A stretch of 64,000 nt of DNA, taken from contig JAMWFC010000090.1 of assembly GCA_027475525.1 (NCBI GenBank), forward strand, positions 1,798,001 through 1,862,000, in the 5' to 3' direction. The stretch comes from Macrolepiota albuminosa. Taxonomy: Eukaryota > Basidiomycota > Agaricomycetes > Agaricales > Agaricaceae. Shown here piece after piece: positions 36,492-47,281 of the stretch; the stretch's first letter is position 1, and each line of letters begins with the position of its first letter. Under the pieces are notes generated by a model that saw nothing but the letters and a program-made list of their open reading frames with translations, had not been told where the DNA came from and searched no databases. Made by a program: the position numbers and the translations under genes.

Positions 36492-36586
36492 TGGACACAC
36501 CCGGAATTGAACCGGGCACCTCCCGCAAACTAATCTTAGGGTCTATGATGCTAAGCGGACGTGATAACCAACTACACCATGTGCCC
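36492..36586 (-). tRNA. tRNA-Ala(AGC) with intron
   Basis: 95 nt. Acceptor stem GGGCACA/TGTGTCC, discriminator A, T arm CCGGTTCAATTCCGG, anticodon loop TTAGCAT with AGC. A 21-nt intron sits after position 37 (between TTAGCA and TGCGGG). One anticodon-stem pair is a T-G wobble and the variable loop differs from the two other copies, so it is slightly diverged but foldable. Confidence 0.85.
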
Positions 36587-36992
36587 ATGTCATACTGAGT
36601 GCATCTCTCGTTACAGAGGTCCAATGCTCAAGACCCACGCAAGGCGCTAGCGTCCAAAGTGGACACCGAAATTGGAAATCTCCTTTGTACATAGTAAGTT
36701 TCTTTTGGGTCCATCAAATCATGACGGTGAAAGTCTTTACTGCTTGGTGTGATGACGTGAAGAAACTCTACTGTCATAGACCCCTTCAACAACGCCAGTC
36801 AAGAACGTAATGTGATTTACATTGTGCAAACAACTTCGATACGTACGTACAATTTGGGTCAAAAACTAAAACTTCGCATACAAGGGTAATCAGACTGCGT
36901 TGAACTGCTCAGAATGGGCACTGCCGAAATTCTCAAAGTTTTCCCTCTCATCGGGAGGGATATATATTGCTGACGTATAGGTGTTATGATAT

Positions 36993-37085
36993 GGGCACAT
37001 GGTGTAGTTGGTTATCACGCCCGCTTAGCATATGACTAGGTTCGTCTCCTGCGGGCGGTCCCCGGTTCAATTCCGGGTGTGTCCA
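36993..37085 (+). tRNA. tRNA-Ala(AGC) with intron
   Basis: 93 nt with a 19-nt intron at 37031-37049. The mature length is 74 nt. Anticodon stem CCCGC/GCGGG, loop TTAGCAT, T arm CCGGTTCAATTCCGG, acceptor GGGCACA/TGTGTCC. All standard tRNA features are present. Confidence 0.93.
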
Positions 37086-37289
37086 ATGAATGAAAGAGCA
37101 AAAATACCTTTTAATGATAATAACTCCGACCTATTTCTTTCGTGTTCCATCGTCGTCAGAGGATTCGATTAGCTAGCGCCCCAATTTCAATCGACGTTAC
37201 CCAATTTTTACTCAACAGCACCAATCGTAGCATATCATATGTATTCACTACACGCAGGGGCATATGCATAGAAAAAAAATACCCTACTC

Positions 37290-37905
37290 CTAAGCAACAA
37301 GAGTGGAAGCAGTAGCAGAGTCGTACTTGAAAGTAGGAGGGATCTGCTGCTTGGTCTTGTAGTAACGAGCGAGACGATGGATCCTGGACTCGATAAGGAT
37401 AAGACGGAACTTGGAGTCCTTGTCTTTCCTGTTGGTCTCGAGATGCTTGCGGACGGCGACCGCCTTTTTGATGAGGTGCCAGAGGTCCTCAGGGATGGAT
37501 GGCGCAAGTCCTATCCCCAAACAAAAAGGTACACAAAACAATGTGCAAAAGCAGGAAGGGCGAAGAGGGGGGAGAAAGGAGGAGTTAGCAGAGGCGGAAG
37601 GGAGAGAGGGGACGGTTACCGTGGGACTTGAGGATACGGAGGATCTTGTTACCGGTGACGAAGCGGACTTGGGGGATGCCGTGGGAGTCACGGAGGGTGA
37701 CACCGATTTGGGAGGGAGTGAGACCCTTGCGGGCGAGTTTGGTGATGTGGTCTACGACGTCCTCGGGGGTCGTCTTGAGCCATGCAGGGGGAGCGCGGCG
37801 GTAGGGGAGGGCAGAGGACGCTGGAAGACATGAGCATGCGCGCGAGAGAACAGAGACGACGTGTTACTCACAAATGCCCTTGCCCGGTGCATGCATACGA
37901 CCCAT
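37290..37905 (-). CDS. RPS13: 40S ribosomal protein S13 (uS15)
   Basis: Component of the small ribosomal subunit. Three exons, 37905-37872, 37820-37620 and 37510-37290, all GT-AG; 456 nt give 151 aa, the normal length. The start [11 protein letters not shown] is canonical, with the first intron within the next codon. Recognisable segments are [57 protein letters not shown] and [20 protein letters not shown]. Codon use is C-rich at third positions, as expected of a highly expressed fungal gene. It is divergently arranged with the S6 gene, 203 bp away. Confidence 0.98.
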
Positions 37906-38108
37906 GTTTGCTGATGTGAGGTGTCTTGAGGAGCGATCAACGACCAACAAAAGTTGTTGGGACTGTGGGTTATGTTTCCGGCAACTCCCGGGAGGCTTGT
38001 GATGGCAGCTGTACAGTAGACAAAACGCCATCATGCTCACGTGAGCCTTGTCCGCGAAAAACCCATTGCAAGAGGTCGTCGCCCTCCGCCGCCCGTCGTC
38101 CGCCCAGC
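37906..38108. promoter_or_regulatory. bidirectional ribosomal-protein promoter
   Basis: 203 bp between the two start codons. It contains a 12-bp perfect palindrome, GCTCACGTGAGC (38035-38046), whose core CACGTG is an E-box/bHLH-type site. Pyrimidine-rich DNA just before the S6 start (ccgccgcccgtcgtccgc) fits initiation at ribosomal protein genes. No TATA box is seen. Confidence 0.7.
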
Positions 38109-38983
38109 ATGAAGTTCAACATTGCCAGTGAGTCCTGCTGCCCCGTCCCAGCCCCGCAGCCACTTATGTGCAGACCCCGCGACCGGTGCCCAAAAACTCA
38201 TCGACATCGACGAAGAGCGCCGCTAGTACGTCTTCTTCTATCTGCCTGTAATTAATCACCCAAACGCCCTACCAGCCGCATCTTCTACGACAAAAAAATC
38301 GCACAAGAGGTCCCCGGCGACTCCCTCGGCGACGAATGGAAGGGCTACATCTTCCGCATCACCGGCGGTAACGACAAGCAAGGTTTCCCCATGAAGCAGG
38401 GTGTCCTCCTGCCGTACCGTGTCCGTCTCCTCCTCGCTGATGGCCACTCGTGCTACCGCACCCGCCGCGCCGGCGAGCGCAAGCGCAAGTCCGTCCGCGG
38501 CTGCATCGTCGGCCCCGACATCGCCGTCTTGTCCCTCGTCATCGTCAAACAGGGCGACGCCGACGTCCCCGGCCTCACCGACAACGTCCTCCCCAAGAGG
38601 CTCGGCCCCAAGCGTGCCACCAAGATCAGGAAATTCTTCAACCTTGGCAAGGAGGACGATGTGAGGAAGTATGTCGTCAGGAGGGAGGTCAAGAGCCAGA
38701 AGAAGGAGGATGCTAAGCCTTATACCAAGGCGTGAGTTTCCCTTTGTCGTTTTCTTTATTCACCGCCCCTCATTCCAATTTATCGCCCTTGAAAAGCCCC
38801 AAGATCCAGCGCTTGGTCACCCCCCTCCGTCTCCAGCGCCGCCGCCACCTCCACTCCCTCAAGCGCCGCCGCATCGAGCACCAGAAGGAGCAAAAAGCAG
38901 AGTTTGACGCTCTCCTCGCCAAGCGCGTCGCAGAGAAGAAGGCAAAGGTCGCTGCCATCAAGGCTGCACACAAGGCCGCATAA
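38109..38983 (+). CDS. RPS6: 40S ribosomal protein S6 (eS6)
   Basis: Component of the small ribosomal subunit whose C-terminal helix is a target of nutrient-responsive kinases. Four exons, 38109-38127, 38174-38225, 38276-38731 and 38797-38983, all GT-AG; 714 nt give 237 aa, normal for fungi. It begins [20 protein letters not shown] and continues [53 protein letters not shown] and [20 protein letters not shown], with a basic C-terminal helix ([12 protein letters not shown]). The extreme C-terminus ends AIKAAHKAA with no serine cluster like the vertebrate phosphorylation sites. Confidence 0.98.
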
Positions 38984-39288
38984 GGTGTTCCGGTGTTCCC
39001 CTCATGTATCTCACGCACCTTACCCTTATTCCACACTCCACATCCCTCCCTTTGTCGATGCAATATATTTTTTCTTTTCCTTGCTATGCGTGTACCTAGG
39101 ATATGACAAGATATGCTATGATCAACCTCGGCAACTTCCTCAAGCACTAGACCTAACGTGAAGTAGTAGCTCTCTAAGTCATTAAGCATACCAAGTGACC
39201 AGAAGCAAAGCTAGAAGTTGGAGTGGACAATTTGCCGTGGAGCATTCTGCAGACCGTCGAACCAAACAAACTTCACTACGAAGTAAAT

Positions 39289-39386
39289 GGGCACATGGTG
39301 TAGTTGGTTATCACGCCCGCTTAGCATTGGTATAGCGAATGAAGAACCCCTGCGGGCGGTCCCCGGTTCAACTCCGGGTGTGTCCA
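39289..39386 (+). tRNA. tRNA-Ala(AGC) with intron
   Basis: 98 nt with a 24-nt intron at 39327-39350. The mature sequence differs from the 36993 copy only in the T loop (TTCAACT instead of TTCAATT), while the introns are unrelated in sequence. It lies about 300 bp downstream of the S6 gene. Confidence 0.93.
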
Positions 39387-40764
39387 CATGATATGTTTTT
39401 GATATCGATCTTCACAGTGTGAAATCTTTTTCTTGTCATAAAGAAAAAACAAATCCATGACTAGTTTTAGTATTGGTTTGATCTGGATTTTGGGTTCTTT
39501 AAATTATATAGAAATACAAGGCTCTTCAAGAGGGCTTGATTCAGCCTATTTCATGCTCAATTAGATTTACTTTGCTCTTTAGCAACTATATATGCAGAAA
39601 GTAGTAGGAGACGGCTAGAAATGATCAATCAGATTACGTTGTGCTGATTCTTTTTCAGGAGAAGAGAATATTATTGTTGCTTATTTAGAGGGATATTTAA
39701 TACTTGTTCTACTTATATCTCCTCTGAGTTCACAATTATATAGATTATTAGTATTCAGAGGACCATGTTCTCTTCTCCACTCCCTCCTTTTTCTCAAGTT
39801 ATGTTTTTCTTTGATGTTTCTTCTCTAGCTCTATTTATTGGTCCTACTCCCAGGTTACAGGCCACACTGTATGCACAGATATAATTGATACAAGGATGAC
39901 TCCTCCAATGCTTGATCCAACTATCAGGTAGCTAACTGCACTGTGTGCACAAATATCATTAGTACAAGATTGACTTCTTCAATGTTCAACTAATGCTTAG
40001 TTAGCATTTGGTTGACTGAATGGATATTCCTAGAGTTCTCACCAGTTTGGATTAGAGTTGAGTTTTGGTCACTGTGTACAGTAGTTTCTCACACTGAGTG
40101 CAAGAAACAATGTTATTTTGACAAATCAATGTGAAAATACAATAAAAATAATCTAATTGATCTCAAATTTTTATGAATATTTCTGTCAAAACCATAGAAA
40201 AAAATATTGTAATTAAATTTTTGTACTGAATGCTGTCAATCAAAACCAGAGCAAGCCTCCTGTAGCAAATTGTTTTCTTATTCTTTCAAGTTCAACTAAA
40301 ATATTTTTTCTACAGTTTTAACAGAAATATTTAAATAAAATTATAAAATTAATTGAATCATTTTTATTATGTTTTTACATTATTTTGCCAAAGAATATCA
40401 TTTCCTGCACCCAGTGAAACATACAAAGGCTTGGAAGATTGCCTCTGGCATAGAAAATTATTAAACTTGATTGTTTTCTGCTAGATATATAGCTTACTTT
40501 GACAGTACAATTTTTACTTGATAGGTAAAAAATCCATTGAGTGTATATTAATCAGCTACAATCTTAAAGCAAAAGTATACATGTGTTACCATCAAAGTGT
40601 GTTTATAGCATATACTATGTAAAATTTATCAAGCACTATAAAGATCACATTACCAATACCAATATATCTTTTATTGTATTTCCAGACTCTAGTACTATAT
40701 TGAGCATAAAAACTATAGCAAAAAGAGCAGTGAATGAGGATGAGGAATTTGTTGACAGAGTAGG
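39387..40764. other. AT-rich CpG-poor DNA, no gene recognised
   Basis: The border to transposon-type composition lies just after the third tRNA. The segment 40250-40390 resembles 7100-7250. A 70-codon open stretch at 40583-40795 runs into the LTR and looks fortuitous. Confidence 0.45.
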
Positions 40765-41001
40765 TGTAACAAAATTACAAGTTGTAAAAGCTTGAAAGGT
40801 TCACACCACACAGAATCAGACCATTCCAGTCTATTGACTATGTAGGTAAACACAAAAATAAGCTGCTTTCTAAGCAGCAGCTAAGTATGTATTTATATGT
40901 AAGTAAATATTAAATTATATTATAATAAATATAATATAATTTGCTACTAATACTAACTATAAGCTATGTGGCCATGGCCACATAGCGCGCTACGCTAAAT
41001 T
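40765..41001 (-). mobile_element. solo LTR of the 12.5-kb Ty3 family
   Basis: The reverse of the 20766 LTR: begins TGTAACAAAATTAC, contains the AAGCAGC/GCTGCTT hairpin and the GCTATGTGGCC/GGCCACATAGC hairpin, and ends near GCTACGCTAAA. No target duplication was found, so the outer end may be damaged. Confidence 0.75.
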
Positions 41002-41124
41002 AATATAGAGGATGAATATCACTCCGTTGGCCCTCTTTTATCAGGTTTGTGGAAACTTACGGTGACTCCGAATCATCGGTGTCTAACAGTCTGTCATATC
41101 ACTTTGCGCAAATAGCATGTTCTT

Positions 41125-42990
41125 TCAGCATTTATTTTCCCGCTGGGCCTGAATGTGTATACATTCTGCATACTGCTTTCTTTTGCAACCTGATTTCAAG
41201 CCATTGCAGGTGAAGACTGGCATCGTTTTGGCAATCTCTGGTTGTACATGCCGTTTTTCGCGTGGAATATCACTTGCATAGGCTCTGGTTCCGTCGGCGT
41301 TCTTCTTGGATTACCATCCTCTTGCTGATTTTCTTGTTTCAACACTAACAAAGTTCATTCATATTTCCATATGTACTTCAAAAGCGAACGCTATAATATA
41401 CAAAGACTACTGTTGAACTCTCAGAGTTCAATGTTGATAGGAGAGCACCCAATAACGACGACTCCATTCTGTTGTACCCTTGTAAGTAACCAGAAGCTTA
41501 TTCGACGGACGTTGAGAATACTCACGAAGGTATTACCATTGCAGCATACAGCCTGGGAGTTGCTGAAATAATACCAGTACGTCAGCTCAATATCAAAAAT
41601 GAGTAGATGTATGGCGAAATATGGATTACCATGAAGTGCTGCCGACGATAGGGCTGCAATTAACTTGAATAAATCGCGCTTAGCTCTGTCTCCTCAATTC
41701 AAGGTTTGACTCTTACCTCCGACCATGCCACTGATTGATCCAAGTTTGGTGCCGAGGAGACCTTCGAGAATGCCAACGAGAGATTCCGAGCTCTATAGAT
41801 AATTACTGAGCTGCGAATATCTTCGTCCATTGCTGTGAATGCGACTTACTTCTTGGACACTGTTGCAGCACTGCTGAGTGCCGGTATTTGCATTGCAGGT
41901 ATCACCACGAGGGACAACTGCAGCGCTAGTAGCAGTGGAGAACAGAGCGAGAGCGGAGAACAAGAACAAAGTGTGGATGCGGGCAAACATATTGTGAGTA
42001 GAGTGCTTAGTAGAACTGGGTGTTCGACTGAAGAAGTTGTACGTTTTCTTGTCCTTTTATGCCTTCAAGGCAATCTTTTTTCAGTCTCAGTTCATAGCCC
42101 GTCCTGATTTGAATTGAATCCTAATATTTTTCGTTCCACTAGATCGTACCCTGGGAATTCCAAAAATGACACTGTGTGTGAGGATCTTGTCAAAGCAATT
42201 CAACATTAGGTCTTCATGACACTTCGAGGTACGGCATGTATTTCAATTTGTACATCCATCGTAATTAGTCCATATCGTTTTCAGCCATCTATGAACAGCG
42301 GTATAGTTTTTGCTCATGACTTCGTAGACGCTCTGTGTCTTGGACTTGGAGGTTCCCTTTTTCTTGGTTCCCCCAAGCATCCCGTTCCTTCGTGTAAGAA
42401 CTTACTTGACATGACATCCGATCACATGTCGTTTCAACAATCACATAAACATACCAAAAATTGGATGCTCTCGGTATGAGACTGGATCAATTTGAGCTCG
42501 AGTATGACTGGTTGACTAGAAATAACGTCTTACGCGGGGTTGTTACCATTTAGAGCCAGACAATGGACATGGCCACATATCGCACTAATTTGTACTTTGT
42601 CACATGAATCTTTGACTATAACAAGCTTTGAAAATCCCCTCATTCCATACCAAAGCCGTGGAATTTCAAGGCTTTACTTATTGTTCGCCTTGAAAACACC
42701 TCGTGTCGCGAATGGAACGCTCAAGTTTTCTCCTTTGTTTTATTCTATGGGTGTCAAACTCAGGCATACTACTAAGGCCGGTCGGTGTATATCTATAGAA
42801 AGATTGAAACGTTAGTTATGGTTACTCGGTCACACTTTCGTACCATAATTATGCGTAAATTGACTCGTATGATCAGTTAAATTTATATACAGCGCTGGAG
42901 CCCGGTAGATCCTGATATATCGGAATTTGTATGATGGATGATTGTCATAGACTTTTAATTCGAACAAAAGCCATGTGTCAACAGAGGATG
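41125..42990. repeat. segmental duplication, copy 1
   Basis: Direct repeat of 54088-54237 plus 60301-62330. Similarity starts at GCTGGGCCTGA-TGTGTATA and covers the hydrophobin gene and about 1 kb upstream of it, ending near ATATATAGTTATT-like DNA. Limits are approximate. Confidence 0.8.
41421..41990 (-). pseudogene. class I hydrophobin with a nonsense codon
   Basis: Would encode a small secreted surface-active wall protein. Exons by comparison with the intact copy: 41990-41850, 41810-41717, 41663-41630, 41562-41526 and 41468-41421. The signal peptide MFARIHTLFLFSALALFSTA, CNANTGTQQCC, CSPIVGSTSCNSQAVCC and VVVIGCSPIN are all preserved, and splice sites are intact. One codon in exon 2 is TAG (41795-41793) where the paralogue has CAG, removing six of eight cysteines. 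The C-terminus is INIEL rather than INA. Everything else is open, so the loss may be recent or population-specific. Confidence 0.88.
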
Positions 42991-43267
42991 TCGTATTTCA
43001 ACTTCTGCCGCAGCAGATCACCTAGATTCCGGGGTTGGGTGGATATATATAGTTATTTAGAATTCTAGAACAGTGGTTGAAATCTGATCTAGTAATAGGG
43101 GTCATATGGCGCTGAAGTCGGAGCACTCGATTGTTAGAAGTGATCCATGTTCAAATAAATTTATTTTATTTTGTTCTATTTTTTTGGTGGTATCGCTTTA
43201 GTCTGCCGACCGTTCACAAAGTCAACCTCTTACAGACCGGGATATTTTAAATTCTTGCTTTCTATAC

Positions 43268-43601
43268 TGTTAGGAGTTAACGCCTAGATCACACGAGTAA
43301 GTAATGCGACCTCAGTCTCGTATACTTGACTAAGGTAAGCCTACCTAGATCACACGAGTAAGTAATGCGACTAGGTACAGCTATTAGCATGATGTCCGTC
43401 ATCCTGAGTATGTGATTGCTTACCCTCAGTCTCGTATACTTGACTGAGGGTATGCACAACGTCTGGTAGCAGGTTTATATATCTATAATACGGTATGTCA
43501 GGGTGGAGAGTTAATATAGGAAGAGAAATATAGCGAAATTAAAGTTGTCCCTTGTCGGGTATCAATACCTCGACGCTTACGGTGCTCAGCAGCACTCAAC
43601 A
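43268..43601 (-). mobile_element. solo copia-type LTR C, TSD TATAC
   Basis: 334 bp, TGTTAGGAG to GCACTCAACA, with TATAC at 43263-43267 and 43602-43606. On the minus strand TATATAAACC precedes the hairpin 43423-43450 (CCCTCAGT/ACTGAGGG). A 28-bp direct repeat (cctagatcacacgagtaagt...) flanks a partial hairpin near 43302. CpG content is normal, suggesting a young insertion. Confidence 0.92.
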
Positions 43602-46600
43602 TATACTCCTCCCTCGGTTGTGGCCACCTCCATGGAAATGCTTTTACGCACACGGTGTGGGGCTCGTTAACCAATACCCACTAAAACCACGGCTCATTTT
43701 CTCCACAGCCTGAGGGGAGCGACGTCATCAGGTACAAGGTTCGACCAAGTCTTTCTTATCAGCCCGGGCTTGTTTGCCTTCTTACCAAACCTTTCTCCAT
43801 CTGTTGCTAGGCAATCAAGTTTTATTCTTCGTGTTATCGCGGCTCTAGTCCTCTGTACGATCTCTCTTTCCGTGAAGGTGTTGTCCAGGTCTGATTCTCT
43901 CACAATTCTCCATTCACACCTTAGTTTCCATACGGAATACATTGCTTCCGACACTATTATTTTTCGGAATCTGCGTTCCTCTTTATCTCCTTTTTTTACT
44001 TTCTTTGTGAGCACACATCCCAGCTGGTCTCTGAAGAATGGTTTCTTAAAACTTATCCCTCTACTTTGGTATAGCTTCTCGACATAATTCCATACAGTTT
44101 GTTGTCCCGATGTCTTGCACTTGGTCAATATATGCTCAAATGTCTCCGCCGTTTTGCATTGTGGGCATATTGCCCTGTTTTCTCAGTCCTTTATGCTTTT
44201 CCAATACCTCCCTATCTTGTATGCATTATGCATTGCATGCCATAGGAAGTTTTTAACTTGTCGTGTCAGGTCTACATCTCTCAGGGACAACCATACCTGG
44301 TTGTCAGTTGGGAAAAAACCTAGCCTTTCTTTTGCTGCCCACCGTGTCATGTCTAGGTGCACAGCGGTGCCTTTTCTTTTTGGGGTGGGAGTTCTCTCTA
44401 GTATGCCTCTGTATGCCACTGCTTGGGTAATTTCTGCTAGTTTTGCCCCAGGGAGGTTATATTTCGGTGGTATCTTGATATCTATTTTATCCAGAGTAAA
44501 CTTGCATGCCCCAATATTTGCCAGTCTGTCTGCTTCTTTGTTTCCTCTTATTCCAGCCATGGCCCTTAACTTTTTCAAACAGTGTGATGCTGTTTCTCTT
44601 TCTTAGAGTGGCTACTAGCAGTTTTAGGAGCTCTCTGTTTGCCATATTTATCCAGCCATTATCTTCTCTCTTCTTCAGGTATCTAGTCAGATTATTGATG
44701 GTGATCTGAGAGTCACTCTTTATTAGGATTGCCTGGTCCTGTGGGGTTGACTGCACCACAATTAGCACAGCTGCAGTCTCTCCAGTGTTGTTTGTCTGTG
44801 GTATATTTTTGGAGAGCCGTATTGCCCTGTTCCATGGGTCATCTGGGCCAAACCACATGCCAGCTCCTGCTGCTGTTTTTCCTTCATTGTCTTTTATGCA
44901 CGAGCCATCTGTGTAGATCGTAATCAGATCTGGGGGTAGTTGGGGGGTTCTTCTATAGTTGTCTTGCCCTGTGTGCAGTGGGTCTGTCTTTGTAAAGATT
45001 CTGAAACCTTTCTTGAGGGACCCTTTCACCATTATGTCTGGGCTGAAAAGTCTCCTGTTCTTAGCATGTGTTAGTTCCTTTTTCTCTACTTTGACTCCCC
45101 TATCTATCCTGGGGGTGGTCGGGTTCCACTTCTCCTTTAGCCTCACTATGTAGGTCTGGGCCGTTTTACTACACTTATGGAGGTTTCTGCACTCCTTCTG
45201 TCTCATGTCTTTGCACACTATACATGTGCAATTCTTCCTTGCTTTGTGTGTATGTGGTGCTCCTAGGCCTAGGGCCTGGCCTAGCACCTCTATTTCCCCT
45301 ACTGTTCTTATCTTATAGTTTTGTCTCATGTACAACATTGTGGCTGTGTTTATCCTGAGGTATTTCTTGTGGGCTAGACCCAAGTGGAACCAGGCTGGCA
45401 TTTGGCCTTTTAATTCAGTTCCTAGAGTGAGTGGGTGGAAACTTACATTGAATTTTTTGCCACCTGTAGCATCTTTTGTATTGGTGTTGGCAGCCCTTTA
45501 TCTGTGGCTTTTGTATCTACAGCTATTCTCTGTAGAAACAGGTTGGCCAAAGCTTTCTCATTGTTTCCATGTACCTCAGCTATTTTCTTATTTATAATTT
45601 TGTCTGTCAGTACTGCCTATCTGGTGCAGTCATCATCAAACTTCAAGTATCTTTGAGTCTTCATAATCTCTATAGCCTTGTTTCTTGCCTTTAGGTCAAG
45701 AACTTTCCTACCCCCTTCTTCTATGGGTAACTGGAGGGTTTTCATACTGATCATTTGTCAGGAGTCACTATTCCACATAAATTTATTTGTTTTCCTAGTG
45801 AGTTGTTTTTCTACTTGCTTCGGCATGCCCTGTACTAAGGTCCTGTACTGGGTGTGTTCTCCCATGACCATATTTATTATCAGGCAGCACCCTTCAATTG
45901 TAGGCCTCCCCTTGTTCCATCTCCTTAAATCCCTTGACACTGTTTCTATTGTTGGGGTCCATACGCTAACATTATCAACCTTGTTTCCTACAAAGGCTCC
46001 CAGCGACGTGTTGCTTCACCTTTGCCTGCTATTTTTATATTCTCAGGGATTACTTGACTTGTGTTTTTTGTCCTCCTCCTAGTTATCAACTCCCTCCTAT
46101 ACCATTCTGCACCTACTGGGACAATAACAGTTTTTGGTATATTAAACCTTGTCTCCAATGCAGTGCACCACTCTCTAAGAAGCTTCTGTAGGTCCTGGAA
46201 ACTATCCTCCTCATTTAGATATATGGTAGTGTTGTCTGCAAACAGTGTTGCAATTAATCTCTCAGCTTCTTCCTCAGTGATTATTCCTTTCAATTCTGAC
46301 AACCTAAGCATTTGTGCTAGAGATTCAATTGCAATATTGAAGAGGAGACAGGAAAGGGGGTCTCCCTGGTGCACTCCTTGAGTCACTTTGTAGCCTTTAC
46401 TCATTTCGCCATTCAGGATTACTTTTGTGTATGCATCACTGTATAGTGCTTTTACTGTATCTATGAATTCTTTTGGAAAACCAAATTTTTTCATTACCCT
46501 CCAGAGAAACACGTGCAGGATTTTGTTGTAGGCTTTCTCTTGATCCAAGCACATGATCATACCATTTCTTTCTGTTAGTTCATACTAGTCTATGACCATT

Positions 46601-46848
46601 CTAGCTAATTCTGTCTGGTCCTCAATCCTTTGCCCACACATAAAACCAGCTTGGTCATGGTGGATTATGTCAGGGGCAATCTCTCCTAGTTTTATCATCA
46701 GAGCTTTTGTCATAATCTTATAGTCTGTATTCAGCACTGTGATAGGACAGTAGTTTCCTATATTTGTTTTGTCTCCCTTCTTATATAACAGACACATCCA
46801 GCCTTCTGCAAAATTTGTCCCACATTCCATACCATGTATTTGGATGTC
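43602..46848 (-). pseudogene. 5'-truncated LINE (RT plus RNase H)
   Basis: Non-LTR retrotransposon, read from 46848 downwards: RT from its middle (LYKKGDKTNIGNYCPITVLN, QAGFMCGQRIEDQTELARMV, CLDQEKAYNKI, VHQGDPLSCLLFN), active site FADN where FADD/YADD is required, a CCHC-like segment (CTCIVCKDMRQKECRNLHKC), then RNase H (TIYTDGSCIKDNEGKTAAGA, GETAAVL, IKSDSQITINNL) and a long C-terminal part to about 43694. The endonuclease domain is missing. Several frameshifts are present. It resembles the I/Tad-like group because RNase H follows RT. The 3' UTR probably continues past the LTR C insertion to about 43150. CpG density falls steadily from the 3' end toward the 5' end. Confidence 0.82.
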
Positions 46849-47281
46849 TGTAAGGGTGACCTCTGAGGCTGTGGCTCAGTCACACAGCAGGCAGAGGGAG
46901 ATCCAAAGAGAACAAGTCTAGGGATTTCCTATGCCAGGTTGGATGCTTCTGAGGCCTCTGAAGCATGGAAAACAACTGTATAGTACAACAAAACCTTAAA
47001 AACTCAAAAATTGCCTACACAAACAATTGCACAAATAAAGGACAACTCTGGCAAACTCTGGCTTATGTAAGCTGTCTGGAAGTGGTGCTGAAGGGCCCAC
47101 ATTTTTCTGAATGGTAGCTAAAGAACCAGAGCACCTCAAGAGCTGAGAATAGTACTAACAGATAGTGTTGAAAGAATAGAAACAGTAAAATGAAATAATG
47201 TCAGAAGAAATAAGAGAATGAATGAAAGGAGAGTGAAGAGATAAGAAGTGAGGGAAGGAAGAAATTAGGAGTCCCCTGACA
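46849..47281 (+). mobile_element. solo LTR, TGTAAGGG family, TSD ATGTC/ATCTC
   Basis: 433 bp, TGTAAGGGTGACC to CCCCTGACA, flanked by ATGTC (46844-46848) and ATCTC (47282-47286), a target duplication with one change. It lies exactly at the border between LINE and copia sequence. Confidence 0.85.

Larger units (their letters stand above)
36332..37248. repeat. large inverted repeat carrying a tRNA-Ala gene in each arm
   Basis: The left arm 36332-36586 and right arm 36993-37248 are reverse complements with moderate divergence. The outer ends gtgaatacatatgatatg and catatcatatgtattcac match exactly. Each arm holds a tRNA-Ala gene pointing toward the 406-bp centre at its 5' end, and about 165 bp of tRNA 3' flank. 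Confidence 0.85.

Noticed and set aside
38671..39189. Minus-strand frame of 139 codons over the S6 3' part
   Set aside because: It overlaps the S6 coding exon and 3' region; no independent support.
42216..42815. Open frames of 87-91 codons in the hydrophobin upstream region
   Set aside because: The duplicate copy at 61.2-62.1 kb does not keep them intact in the same form, so they are not conserved coding sequence.
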